A stretch of 39,790 bases of DNA from an uncultured Lachnospiraceae bacterium. GTDB lineage: Bacteria > Bacillota > Clostridia > Lachnospirales > Lachnospiraceae. Location of the stretch: assembly GCA_947039785.1 (NCBI GenBank), contig CAMQZX010000006.1, forward strand, positions 1 through 39,790, in the 5' to 3' direction. A model generated the notes under the pieces. The model ran no database searches, was not told where the DNA came from, and saw only the letters and a list, made by a program, of their open reading frames with translations. This document shows, piece after piece, positions 26,461 to 34,822 of the stretch. Every line of letters begins with the position of its first letter. The stretch's first letter is position 1. The translations under genes were made by a program, and so were the position numbers.

Positions 26461-27096
26461 ATGAAGATAGAACTGGAAAATGTAAAGCCTCAGGAGATCG
26501 AAGCCAAAAGCTTTGAGATGATCACAGCAGAGTTGGGAGATACTCCTTTGATCCCGGGGACTGAAATGATCGTAAAGCGCTGCATCCATACCAGTGCAGA
26601 CTTTGACTACGCCAAAAGCTTGTGTTTTTCGGAAGGTGCAGTGGAAAAGGCAAGAGACGCTATCCGAAGAGGTGTCAGTATTGTTACAGACACGCAGATG
26701 GCAAAGGCTGGGATTAATAAGAGAACACTGGCAAAATACGGCGGTGAGGTACATTGCTTTATGTCTGACGAGGATGTGGCACAGATTGCCAAAGAAAATG
26801 GCACCACAAGAGCTACTGCCTGCATTGATAAAGCAGCCGCCATGGGAGAAGAGTTTATCTTCGCCATCGGCAATGCGCCAACAGCTCTGGTGCGTCTTTA
26901 TGAACTGATTAAGGAGGATAAAATCCATCCGGCGCTGATTATTGGTGTACCGGTGGGATTTGTCAATGTGGTACAGTCCAAAGAGCTGATTATGGAGACA
27001 GATGTTCCTTATATTGTGGCAAGAGGACGCAAGGGTGGCAGCAACATTGCAGCCTGTATTTGTAATGCATTGATGTATCTGGACGGCAGAGAGTAA
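26461..27096 (+). CDS. cbiC: (Cobalt-)precorrin-8X methylmutase
   Basis: Moves the C11 methyl group to C12, giving cobyrinate. The 211 residues include KRCIHTSADFDY with the catalytic histidine (about H43), IVTDTQMAKAGINK, AIGNAPTALVRL and GVPVGFVNVVQSKE. AGGAGG precedes the start. It is the last cbi gene in the operon although its step precedes CbiA. No terminator immediately follows; the first one downstream is at 27227-27270. Confidence 0.95.
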   Translation: MKIELENVKPQEIEAKSFEMITAELGDTPLIPGTEMIVKRCIHTSADFDYAKSLCFSEGAVEKARDAIRRGVSIVTDTQMAKAGINKRTLAKYGGEVHCFMSDEDVAQIAKENGTTRATACIDKAAAMGEEFIFAIGNAPTALVRLYELIKEDKIHPALIIGVPVGFVNVVQSKELIMETDVPYIVARGRKGGSNIAACICNALMYLDGRE

Positions 27097-27161
27097 AGCC
27101 AATTGGTAAATTACCACAGGAAATTATCTGCGTTACTTCTTTAATTTAGTGAAATTTTTTG

Positions 27162-27190
27162 TTGTAAAGTGAGATATTATCCTGTATAAT
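27162..27190 (+). promoter_or_regulatory. Promoter upstream of the symporter leader
   Basis: TTGTAA (27162-27167), a 17-base spacer and a perfect TATAAT (27185-27190). It would start a leader of about 200 bases before the symporter gene. Confidence 0.65.
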
Positions 27191-27226
27191 ACAGAAATAT
27201 GAGATTTGGGTTGCAGACTGGACAAG

Positions 27227-27270
27227 GGTGTACGGCGACTTTATGTCGCAGTATGCCTTTTTCTTTTATA
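27227..27270 (+). terminator. Intrinsic terminator between cbiC and the symporter gene
   Basis: GGTGTAC-g-GCGAC pairs with GTCGC-a-GTATGCC (two wobbles, one mismatch) around a TTTAT loop, followed by TTTTTCTTTT. It lies about 30 bases after the predicted start of the symporter transcript, so it may end the cbi operon, act as an attenuator, or define a short RNA. Confidence 0.75.
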
Positions 27271-27271
27271 G

Positions 27272-27350
27272 TGTGTTTGAAAATTGTTTTCCGCAAGATG
27301 GATTCCACAAAGTGGGGGATACTGATTTTGGGAATGAATTTTCAAACACA
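27272..27350 (+). ncRNA. Long hairpin in the symporter leader
   Basis: GTGTTTGAAAATT (27273-27285) is perfectly complementary to AATTTTCAAACAC (27337-27349). Above a small internal loop TTTCC pairs with GGGAA, and the apex contains CCAC-aaa-GTGG. It does not match a riboswitch class I know. It ends 47 bases before the symporter ATG. Confidence 0.5.
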
Positions 27351-27397
27351 TTCTAAGATCCCAGATTTACACAAAAAAGAGGGTAGGGAGGTAACAC

Positions 27398-28780
27398 ATG
27401 TTAGATTCAATAACATCAATTATCAACAGTATTGACGGATTTGTCTGGGGTTGGTGGATGATTATTCTGCTTTTGGGAACCCATGTGTTTATGACAATCC
27501 GTACAGGATTCATTCAGAAAAAGATTGGTACAGGTATACGTCTTTCTGTGACAAAGGATCCGAATGCAGAAGGTGAGGTAAGTCAGTTTGGAGCGCTGAC
27601 CACTGCGCTGGCATCTACAATCGGAACTGGTAACATCATCGGTGTGGGAACTGCCATTGCTCTTGGCGGTCCTGGTGCTGTACTGTGGTGCTGGCTGACT
27701 GGTGTATTCGGCATTGCCACAAAGTACAGTGAGTCTCTGATCGCTGTAAAATATCGTGTTAAGACAAAAGACGGACGTATGCAGGGCGGTGCCATGTATG
27801 CTCTGGAGCGTGGACTGAATATGAAATGGCTGGGGTTGATTTTTGCATTCTTCGGCGCATTTGCCTCCTTTGGAATCGGATGTGCCACACAGGTAAACGC
27901 CATTGCCACCGTATGTAAGGAAAACGTGGGGATTCCTCCAATTGTGGTAGGTATCGTTGTGGCAGTTTTGACAGCCCTTGTTATTTTCGGTGGAATCAAA
28001 TCCATTGCCAATGTCTGTGAGAAGCTGGTTCCTTTCATGGCAGTGTTTTATGTGATTGGATGTATCATCATTCTGGGTATCAACTATGACTTTATCATTC
28101 CAGCTTTGCAGAAAATTGTATCCCTGGCATTTACACCGGGTGCAGCGGCAGGCGGTCTGGTTGGACGTGGTATCATGATGGCTATGCAGTATGGTATTGC
28201 CAGAGGCCTGTTCTCTAATGAGTCTGGTATGGGTTCTGCTCCTATCGCAGCAGCAGCAGCTCAGACAAGAAATCCGGTACGTCAGGCGCTGGTATCCAGC
28301 ACAGGTACCTTCTGGGATACGGTTGTAGTGTGTGCTATGACAGGATTGGTTCTTGTCACAAGTATCATGAAGAATCCTGCCATTGACATGTCTAATGTGA
28401 CGGACGGAGGTACACTGACCACACTGGCATTTTCACAGATTCCGGTACTTGGTCCCATTATTTTGGTGGTTGGTATCATTTCCTTTGCTTACTCTACTGT
28501 TTTGGGTTGGGCTTACTACGGAGAGCGTTGTGTAGAGTATTTCTCAGGAAGTAAGGGACTGATCCCTTACCGTGTACTGTATATCATCGTTGCAGCTATC
28601 GCTCCGATCGCTTCTCTGAATCTGGTTTGGACCATTGCCGATATTCTGAATGCGCTGATGGCTATTCCCAACTTAATTGCAGTGCTCTTGCTCTCCAATG
28701 TGATCGTAAAGGAGACAAAGAAGTATATCAATGACCTGGATGCCAGTGATGACAGTGAGATTCCTGTTATTGACAAATAA
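27398..28780 (+). CDS. Alanine/glycine:cation symporter (AgcS family)
   Basis: A sodium-coupled importer of alanine or glycine in the cytoplasmic membrane. The 460 residues hold about ten or more hydrophobic segments with family motifs QFGALTTALASTIGTGNIIGVGTAI, broken here as QFGALTTALASTIGTG and NIIGVGTAI, then ARGLFSNESGMGSAPIAAAAA near the middle and VLGWAYYGERCVEYF late. GGGAGGT precedes the ATG. It is a single-gene unit between its own promoter/leader and a strong terminator. Substrate preference is not readable from the sequence. Confidence 0.92.
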   Translation: MLDSITSIINSIDGFVWGWWMIILLLGTHVFMTIRTGFIQKKIGTGIRLSVTKDPNAEGEVSQFGALTTALASTIGTGNIIGVGTAIALGGPGAVLWCWLTGVFGIATKYSESLIAVKYRVKTKDGRMQGGAMYALERGLNMKWLGLIFAFFGAFASFGIGCATQVNAIATVCKENVGIPPIVVGIVVAVLTALVIFGGIKSIANVCEKLVPFMAVFYVIGCIIILGINYDFIIPALQKIVSLAFTPGAAAGGLVGRGIMMAMQYGIARGLFSNESGMGSAPIAAAAAQTRNPVRQALVSSTGTFWDTVVVCAMTGLVLVTSIMKNPAIDMSNVTDGGTLTTLAFSQIPVLGPIILVVGIISFAYSTVLGWAYYGERCVEYFSGSKGLIPYRVLYIIVAAIAPIASLNLVWTIADILNALMAIPNLIAVLLLSNVIVKETKKYINDLDASDDSEIPVIDK

Positions 28781-28800
28781 AATTGATATTTTATGTACTT

Positions 28801-28845
28801 ACAGCTCTGACAGCGGCTTTGAACCGCTGCAGGGCTGTCTTTTAC
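28801..28845 (+). terminator. Intrinsic terminator after the symporter gene
   Basis: ACAGCTCTG-a-CAGCGG pairs with CCGCTG-c-AGGGCTGT around a short loop, followed by CTTTTA. The stem is very stable; the T run is short. Confidence 0.8.
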
Positions 28846-28903
28846 GTTGTTTTGTGGGGAAATTCCCATTATAGAAAAAAAACTTTTATTTTCATAACAA
28901 CTT

Positions 28904-28912
28904 TGGTATAAT
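28904..28912 (+). promoter_or_regulatory. Extended -10 promoter of the Asp23-family gene
   Basis: TATAAT at 28907-28912 is preceded by TGG, an extended -10. The -35 region (about 28884-28889) is T-rich and weak. The start codon is 38 bases downstream. Confidence 0.55.
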
Positions 28913-28949
28913 AAGCAAAGAAAGTTATTAAGCCTTAGGAGGTTTTATT

Positions 28950-29336
28950 ATGGCAGAGAAGAGAAACATATATAAGATACATGAAAATGGCGGCATGGGC
29001 GATGTTCAGATTGCAGACAGTGTAGTGGCAATCATCGCAGGACTGGCAGCTACTGAAGTAGAAGGCGTAGCCTCCATGGCAGGCAATATTACCAATGAAC
29101 TGGTGGCAAAGCTTGGAATGAAGAATTTGTCCAAAGGTGTGAGAATCGATGTATTGGAAGGCGTAGTTACCGTGGACTTAAATCTGAATATACAATATGG
29201 TTACAACATCTTTGAGACCAGCCAGACAGTACAGGAGAAAGTAAAGGCTGCCATTGAAAACATGACAGGGCTTACGGTATCGGATGTGAATATTCGAATC
29301 GCAGGCGTAGATATGGAAGACGAAAAAGGAAAGTAA
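28950..29336 (+). CDS. Asp23/Gls24 family envelope stress protein
   Basis: A 128-residue protein of the Asp23/Gls24 (DUF322) family, small proteins thought to act at the cell envelope in Gram-positive bacteria. It shows the typical IADSVVAIIAGLAATEVEGVASM start, GVRIDVLEGVVTVDLNL and the C-terminal VSDVNIRIAGVDM. The first of these is split here only for naming: IADSVVAIIAG then LAATEVEGV. AGGAGG precedes the start. In Clostridia it is regularly found just before nusB, as here. A terminator overlaps its stop codon. Confidence 0.92.
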   Translation: MAEKRNIYKIHENGGMGDVQIADSVVAIIAGLAATEVEGVASMAGNITNELVAKLGMKNLSKGVRIDVLEGVVTVDLNLNIQYGYNIFETSQTVQEKVKAAIENMTGLTVSDVNIRIAGVDMEDEKGK

Positions 29337-29352
29337 CCCTTTCCTTTTTTCT
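29323..29352 (+). terminator. Intrinsic terminator over the asp23 stop codon
   Basis: AAAAAGGAAAG (29323-29333) pairs perfectly with CTTTCCTTTTT (29339-29349) around a five-base loop, with T residues on the 3' side. The asp23 stop lies in the loop. nusB starts 27 bases later, so the hairpin probably reduces but does not abolish transcription into nusB. Confidence 0.6.
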
Positions 29353-29378
29353 TTATGTACAAAAAATGGGAGGATAGA

Positions 29379-29783
29379 ATGGGTAGACGAGAATTGAGGG
29401 AGCACACGTTTAAGCTTCTGTTTATGAGTGATTTTAATGAAGGCTCAGAGATGACAGAGCAATTGCAGATGTATTTTGAAGGGTTGGAGGAGTTAAATGA
29501 GAAAGATCAGCAGTATATGCAGGAAAAATACGACCATGTGAAGGAACATCTGGAAGAGATTGATAAAATTTTAAATGACAATTCCAAAGGCTGGAAGACC
29601 AGCCGTATGAGCAAGGTGGATTTAAATATCCTTCGCCTTGCGGTATATGAGATGAGATTTGATGAAGATGTGCCGGTGAAAGTGGCAATCAATGAGGCAG
29701 TGGAGATTGCCAAATCCTTTGGCGGAGATACTTCCGCATCCTTTATCAATGGAATTTTGGGTAAAATAGCCAAGGAGAGCTAA
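29379..29783 (+). CDS. nusB: Transcription antitermination factor NusB
   Basis: An RNA-binding antitermination factor acting with NusE on rRNA transcripts. The 134-residue all-helical protein starts MGRRELREHTFKLLF and contains SKVDLNILRLAVYEM, VPVKVAINEAVEIAKSFG and SFINGILGKIA, all diagnostic. I chose the ATG at 29379 because GGAGGAT precedes it; the ATG at 29355 sits in the tail of the terminator. Only three bases separate it from xseA. Confidence 0.95.
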   Translation: MGRRELREHTFKLLFMSDFNEGSEMTEQLQMYFEGLEELNEKDQQYMQEKYDHVKEHLEEIDKILNDNSKGWKTSRMSKVDLNILRLAVYEMRFDEDVPVKVAINEAVEIAKSFGGDTSASFINGILGKIAKES

Positions 29784-29786
29784 TTT

Positions 29787-31004
29787 ATGAACAATGTCTA
29801 TTCTGTGGGACAGGTGAATTCCTATATCAAAAATATGTTTGTCCAGGATTTTATGCTGAACCGCATATACATTAAGGGAGAGGTGTCCAACTGTAAATAT
29901 CATACATCGGGGCATATCTATTTTTCTTTGAAGGATGAGACGGGAACCATAAGTTGTGTCATGTTCGCCGGACAGCGTAAAGGACTTGCCTTTGCCATGA
30001 AGAATGGAGACAAGGTCATTGTGGGAGGCAGCGTCAGTGTTTATGAACGGGACGGACGCTACCAGCTCTATGCCAAAGAGATTACGCTGGAAGGGGCAGG
30101 GCTTCTCTATGAGCGGTACCTGGCTCTGAAAAAAGAGCTGGAAGAGATGGGGATGTTTGCCATGGAGTACAAGCAGCCTATTCCCCGATTTATCAAAAAG
30201 CTGGGAGTGGTGACAGCACCTACTGGGGCAGCCGTTCAGGATATTCGTAATATTTCCTATCGCCGGAATCCGTACCTTCAGATTATTCTCTACCCGGCCC
30301 TTGTTCAGGGTGAGGGCGCCAAAGAGAGCATTGTACGGGGAATTCAGATGCTGGACGCGTATGGCGTGGATGTGATTATTGTAGGAAGAGGCGGCGGGTC
30401 CATTGAGGATTTGTGGGCATTTAATGAGGAAGAAGTGGCGCGGGCGATTTTTCATTGCTCCACCCCGATTATTTCTGCAGTGGGACATGAGACAGATACC
30501 ACTATTGCTGATTTTGTGGCTGATTTGCGGGCACCGACACCATCAGCGGCGGCAGAATTGGCAGTAGACGATTACCACAGTCTGATAGAGAGTTTGATGG
30601 ACGTTCGACGACGCTATTGCAGAAGTATGGAGAATCGTCTGCTTCTGGCAAAAAGCGGACTGCGTCAGTATCAGATGAAGTTTCAATATTTGAGCCCGGA
30701 AAATCAAATCCGTCAGAAGAGACAATATCTGGTGGATATCCAGGATAAGCTGGAGGTCAATATGAACCGAAAGATTCTTCAGTCCAGGCATCGGCTGGAA
30801 TTATCCGTTGAACGTATGAAGGGCTTATCACCTCTGAGTAAATTAAATCAGGGGTATTCTTATGTTTCCGATGAAAATCAAAACAACATCAAAAGTGCCG
30901 GACAGGTGGTAAAAGGAGACCGGTTATTTATCCAGGTTTCAGACGGAGAGATTGAAGCCACTGTACAGAATGTAAGAGCCATTGAGCGGGAGCACCTGGT
31001 TTAG
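29787..31004 (+). CDS. xseA: Exodeoxyribonuclease VII large subunit
   Basis: The catalytic subunit of the single-strand-specific exonuclease VII, used in repair. The N-terminal OB-fold (residues about 1-100; IKGEVSNCKYHTSGHIYFSL) precedes the nuclease domain with GVVTAPTGAAVQDI, IIVGRGGGSIEDLWAFN and SAVGHETDTTIADFVADLRA. A coiled-coil-like charged segment follows, then the C-terminal LNQGYSYVSD. The 405-residue length is slightly shorter than the E. coli protein but typical of Firmicutes. folD, which often lies between nusB and xseA, is absent here. Confidence 0.95.
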   Translation: MNNVYSVGQVNSYIKNMFVQDFMLNRIYIKGEVSNCKYHTSGHIYFSLKDETGTISCVMFAGQRKGLAFAMKNGDKVIVGGSVSVYERDGRYQLYAKEITLEGAGLLYERYLALKKELEEMGMFAMEYKQPIPRFIKKLGVVTAPTGAAVQDIRNISYRRNPYLQIILYPALVQGEGAKESIVRGIQMLDAYGVDVIIVGRGGGSIEDLWAFNEEEVARAIFHCSTPIISAVGHETDTTIADFVADLRAPTPSAAAELAVDDYHSLIESLMDVRRRYCRSMENRLLLAKSGLRQYQMKFQYLSPENQIRQKRQYLVDIQDKLEVNMNRKILQSRHRLELSVERMKGLSPLSKLNQGYSYVSDENQNNIKSAGQVVKGDRLFIQVSDGEIEATVQNVRAIEREHLV

Positions 31005-31048
31005 GCGTAAATGAGTAAATAAGAAAGTGACAGATACGAGGTAATGGT

Positions 31049-31261
31049 ATGGCAGAGATGGATAATACTACGATTGAAGAAGCTTTTGAGACGTTGGAAG
31101 AACTGGTTCAGAAGCTGGAGGACAGTGACATTACCCTGGAGGAATCCTTTCGGGTATACAAAGAAGGTATGGAGCTGCTGAAATACTGCAGTGAGAAAAT
31201 TGATACAGTAGAGAAGAAAATGCTTCAGATGAACGAGGATGGTACAGTCAGTGAATTTTAG
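31049..31261 (+). CDS. xseB: Exodeoxyribonuclease VII small subunit
   Basis: The 70-residue partner of XseA, two helices with IEEAFETLEELVQKLEDSDI and LEESFRVYKEGMELLKYC, typical of XseB. GAGG is seven bases before the ATG. Its 3' end overlaps the next gene by 11 bases if that gene uses GTG at 31251. Confidence 0.94.
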   Translation: MAEMDNTTIEEAFETLEELVQKLEDSDITLEESFRVYKEGMELLKYCSEKIDTVEKKMLQMNEDGTVSEF

Positions 31262-32138
31262 AGAAGAATTGGAAAGTCGTACAGAGCAGGTCAACAAGCT
31301 GATTGGGAAATTTCTTCCGAAGGAGGAAGGATTTTCTGTGGAAATGGCGAAAGCAATGAACTACAGTATGTTGGCAGGCGGCAAGCGTCTGCGTCCCATT
31401 TTGATGTGGGAGACTTATCGTCTGTTTGGCGGCAAAGGACAGGTAGTGGCTCCTTTTATGGTTGCCATGGAGATGATTCATACCCATTCCCTGATTCATG
31501 ACGACCTGCCTGCGCTGGATAATGATGAATACCGCAGAGGAAAACCAACGACTCATGCAGTATTTGGGGAAGCAATGGGAATACTAAGCGGAGACGCACT
31601 TTTAAACTATGCTTATGAGGTGGCTTTTCACAGTTTTCATGTGGAGCCGGAAAATAAAAACATCCCCCTGGCGCTCCAGATTCTGGCGGCAAAGACAGGA
31701 ATCTATGGAATGCTGGGAGGTCAAGGTGTAGATGTGACCAATGAGGGAAGAGAGATTCCGGAAGATATGCTGTTATATATCTACAGGAATAAGACTTCTG
31801 CGCTCATCGAATCCTCTATGATGACAGGAGCAGTACTGGCGGGAACTTCCAATAAGAAAATCCGCATCATGGAAGAGATTGGAAGGAAGGTGGGCCTTGC
31901 TTTCCAGATTCAGGATGATATTCTGGATGTGACCAGTACCACCCAGGAGCTTGGAAAGCCGGTACACAGCGATGAGAAGAATCATAAGGTCACCTGTGTG
32001 ACCATTCACGGACTGCAAAAAGCCTCCCGGATGGTGGAAGAATTGTCCCGGGATGCCATTGCCTTGCTGGATGGATTGGAGGAGAAGAATGAATTTTTAA
32101 GAGAATTGATTCTTTCTCTGATTACACGTACCAAGTAA
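31251..32138 (+). CDS. ispA: Geranyl/farnesyl diphosphate synthase
   Basis: Condenses isopentenyl and allylic diphosphates to make farnesyl diphosphate for undecaprenyl and other isoprenoids. The first aspartate-rich motif is in HDDLPALDNDEYRRGKPT and the second in FQIQDDILDVT; LAGGKRLRPIL binds diphosphate. The likely start is GTG at 31251 (protein starting NFREELESR, as in relatives), about 11 bases after AGGA. An ATG at 31239 is in frame but has no spacing from its GAGG. The gene is followed by dxs, giving a small isoprenoid block. Confidence 0.93.
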   Translation: MNFREELESRTEQVNKLIGKFLPKEEGFSVEMAKAMNYSMLAGGKRLRPILMWETYRLFGGKGQVVAPFMVAMEMIHTHSLIHDDLPALDNDEYRRGKPTTHAVFGEAMGILSGDALLNYAYEVAFHSFHVEPENKNIPLALQILAAKTGIYGMLGGQGVDVTNEGREIPEDMLLYIYRNKTSALIESSMMTGAVLAGTSNKKIRIMEEIGRKVGLAFQIQDDILDVTSTTQELGKPVHSDEKNHKVTCVTIHGLQKASRMVEELSRDAIALLDGLEEKNEFLRELILSLITRTK

Positions 32139-32154
32139 AAGGACGGGGATACAA

Positions 32155-34014
32155 ATGATTTTAGATCAGATAAAGCAACCAAATGATATTCATAAAATAC
32201 CTTTGGACCAGTTTCCAGAGATGGCCAAGGAGATTCGCACCTTTCTCATTGAGACGGTCAGTAAGCTGGGGGGGCATCTGGCTTCCAATCTGGGTGCTGT
32301 GGAACTGACCATGGCGCTTCACAACGTGCTGAATTTTCCGGAAGATAAATTAATCTGGGATGTGGGCCATCAGGCATATACTCATAAAATCTTAACTGGC
32401 AGAAGGGATGAATTTGTGAACCTTCGAAAGGAACACGGGTTAAGCGGCTTTCCCAAAAGAAGCGAAAGCGACTGTGATTCCTTTGACACGGGGCACAGCT
32501 CCACTTCTCTGTCAGCAGGCCTGGGCTATGTGAAGGCCAGGGAGTTAACAGGCGGTTCTTACCATGTGGTGTCAGTCATCGGTGACGGCGCCCTGACGGG
32601 AGGAATGGCCTATGAGGCGTTAAACAATGCCTCCGCGTTAAAATCCAATTTTATCATTGTGTTGAATGACAATACCATGTCCATATCAAAAAATGTGGGC
32701 GGTATGTCAGCTTATCTTGGAAATATACGCACAGCGGAGGTTTATACAGGGCTGAAAATCCATGTGACGAAAACATTGAAGAAGATTCCCAGAGTGGGAG
32801 AGTCTATGGTGCGGGCAGCACATAATACTAAGAGTGGGATTAAGCAGCTGGTAATTCCGGGAATGCTGTTTGAAAATATGGGGCTGACTTATCTGGGACC
32901 GGTGGATGGACATAACATGCGCCAGATGATGAAGCTGTTTAACGAGGCCAAACGAGTGGAGGGACCGGTAATCGTCCATGTACTCACCCAGAAGGGCAGA
33001 GGATATGAGCCGGCAGTGCGCCATCCCGACCGATTCCATGGAACGGCGGCCTTTGATATTAAGACGGGTTTGCCGTTAAAAAAGCAGGGGAAAGCTAATT
33101 ATACGGACATTTTCTCCACGGTGATGCGAAAGCTGGGAGACCGGGAACCCAAGGTGGCAGCCATTACGGCAGCCATGCCTACAGGAACGGGATTAAAGAG
33201 GTTTGCCAATATGTTTCCGGATCGTTTTTTCGATGTGGGAATTGCAGAGGCCCATGCGGTGACCTTTGCAGCTGGACTGGCGCTGGGAGGGATGATCCCC
33301 ATTGTGGCAGTGTATTCTTCCTTTCTGCAGAGGGCCTTTGACCAGCTTATCCATGATATTTGTATGCAAAATGTCCATGTGGTTTTTGCCATTGACCGGG
33401 CAGGACTGGTGGGAAGCGACGGTGAGACGCATCAGGGATGTTTTGACCTGTCTTATCTGTCCATGATGCCCAATATGACGGTGATGGCTCCCAAGAATAA
33501 ATGGGAATTGTCCGATATGATTAAGTTTGCCATTTATCAGGAAGGGCCTGTGGCAATCCGCTATCCCAGAGGGGAGGCTTACGATGGTCTGGAAGAATGC
33601 CGAAGCCCGGTGGAACCTGGTAAATCTGAGGAGATTCACAAGGGAAGTCAGGTGGCAGTTCTTGCCGTGGGAAGTATGGTGGAAATGGCAGAATATGCCT
33701 GGCAGAAATTGACAGAAGAAGCCATACATCCCACAGTGATCAACGCACGTTTTGTGAAACCTTTGGATACAGACTGTCTGGATTATCTGGTAAAGGAGCA
33801 CCACACGGTGATTACCGTGGAAGAGAACGTGCGAAGCGGTGGATTTGGTCAGCAGGTGACAGATTATATGCAGAAACACCATCCTCAGACAGCAGTGCAT
33901 ATTCTTGCCATTGAGGATTGCTTTGTTCAGCAGGGAAATGTGGCCGATCTGCGCCGGAATCTGGGACTGGATGGCGATTCCATCGCATCTGTGGTAAAGG
34001 AGTATTGGAAATAA
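32155..34014 (+). CDS. dxs: 1-deoxy-D-xylulose-5-phosphate synthase
   Basis: The first enzyme of the methylerythritol phosphate pathway; joins pyruvate and glyceraldehyde 3-phosphate with thiamine diphosphate. The 619 residues show HLASNLGAVELTMALH, DVGHQAYTHKILTGR, the cofactor motif GDGALTGGMAYEALNN, FDVGIAEAHAVTFAAGLA and DRAGLVGSDGETHQG. Length is normal. The start follows AAGGACGGGG. It lies 16 bases after ispA and one base before tlyA, so it is clearly within one operon. Confidence 0.96.
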   Translation: MILDQIKQPNDIHKIPLDQFPEMAKEIRTFLIETVSKLGGHLASNLGAVELTMALHNVLNFPEDKLIWDVGHQAYTHKILTGRRDEFVNLRKEHGLSGFPKRSESDCDSFDTGHSSTSLSAGLGYVKARELTGGSYHVVSVIGDGALTGGMAYEALNNASALKSNFIIVLNDNTMSISKNVGGMSAYLGNIRTAEVYTGLKIHVTKTLKKIPRVGESMVRAAHNTKSGIKQLVIPGMLFENMGLTYLGPVDGHNMRQMMKLFNEAKRVEGPVIVHVLTQKGRGYEPAVRHPDRFHGTAAFDIKTGLPLKKQGKANYTDIFSTVMRKLGDREPKVAAITAAMPTGTGLKRFANMFPDRFFDVGIAEAHAVTFAAGLALGGMIPIVAVYSSFLQRAFDQLIHDICMQNVHVVFAIDRAGLVGSDGETHQGCFDLSYLSMMPNMTVMAPKNKWELSDMIKFAIYQEGPVAIRYPRGEAYDGLEECRSPVEPGKSEEIHKGSQVAVLAVGSMVEMAEYAWQKLTEEAIHPTVINARFVKPLDTDCLDYLVKEHHTVITVEENVRSGGFGQQVTDYMQKHHPQTAVHILAIEDCFVQQGNVADLRRNLGLDGDSIASVVKEYWK

Positions 34015-34015
34015 A

Positions 34016-34819
34016 ATGAAAGAACGTTTAGATGTACTATTGGTAAATAGAAATCTGGCAGCATCCCGGGAGAAAGCCAAGGCAATCATTATGTCAGGAA
34101 ATGTCTATGTGGAAGGCCAGAAGGAAGACAAAGCAGGTTCCATGTTTCAGGATACGGTAAAGATTGAAGTCCGGGGCAATACATTGCCTTATGTCAGCCG
34201 GGGAGGGTTGAAGCTTGAGAAGGCTATGACTCATTTTGGTCTGACTCTGGAAGGAAAGGTGTGTATGGATGTGGGCTCCTCCACAGGAGGTTTCACGGAC
34301 TGTATGCTGCAAAACAAAGCGGTAAAGGTCTATGCCATTGATGTGGGACATGGACAGTTGGACTGGAAGCTTAGAAATGACCCGAGAGTGGTATGTATGG
34401 AAAAGACGAACATCCGTTATGTGGTTCCCTCTGATATTCAGGAACTTGCAAATTTCTCATCCATTGATGTGTCCTTTATTTCTCTGACAAAGGTGTTGGG
34501 GCCAGTGAGAGAGCTGCTGACCGAAGACGGGGAGATTGTATGTCTCATTAAGCCTCAGTTTGAGGCTGGAAGAGAAAAAGTGGGAAAGAAAGGCGTGGTG
34601 AGAGACCCGGCTGTTCACCGGGAGGTCATTGAGAAAGTGATTGCCTATAGCCGTGAACTGGGTTTTGGAATCCATCATCTGGAATTTTCTCCCATCAAGG
34701 GACCGGAAGGCAATATTGAATATTTACTTCATATCAAAAAGAATGACGGAGGTTACGAGTCCGATGTGAATGTGGATGCTGTGGTGGATCAGGCACATCA
34801 GGTACTGGACAAAAAGTAA
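34016..34819 (+). CDS. TlyA-family rRNA 2'-O-methyltransferase (S4 and FtsJ-like domains)
   Basis: A 267-residue protein with an N-terminal S4 RNA-binding domain (residues about 1-60; ERLDVLLVNRNLAASREKAK) and a C-terminal Rossmann methyltransferase domain (MDVGSSTGGFTDCMLQ as SAM loop, DVGHGQLDWKL, DVSFISLTKVL, LIKPQFEAGREKVGKKGVV split as KPQFEAGREKVGKKG). Family members methylate 16S/23S rRNA and are often labelled hemolysin A. It sits in the usual place between dxs and nadK. Confidence 0.92.
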   Translation: MKERLDVLLVNRNLAASREKAKAIIMSGNVYVEGQKEDKAGSMFQDTVKIEVRGNTLPYVSRGGLKLEKAMTHFGLTLEGKVCMDVGSSTGGFTDCMLQNKAVKVYAIDVGHGQLDWKLRNDPRVVCMEKTNIRYVVPSDIQELANFSSIDVSFISLTKVLGPVRELLTEDGEIVCLIKPQFEAGREKVGKKGVVRDPAVHREVIEKVIAYSRELGFGIHHLEFSPIKGPEGNIEYLLHIKKNDGGYESDVNVDAVVDQAHQVLDKK

Positions 34820-34822
34820 GAC

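Noticed and set aside
26308..27117. 269-codon antisense frame over cbiC
   Set aside because: Opposite two recognised genes with no motif; shadow frame.
27197..27397. Glycine riboswitch ahead of the symporter gene
   Set aside because: The conserved glycine aptamer blocks are not present, although the gene type is a common target.
27199..27435. 78-codon frame upstream of the symporter gene
   Set aside because: It covers the terminator and leader hairpin, lacks a ribosome site, and overlaps the symporter start.
33193..34089. 298-codon antisense frame over dxs
   Set aside because: Shadow of dxs codon bias; no ribosome site or protein signature.
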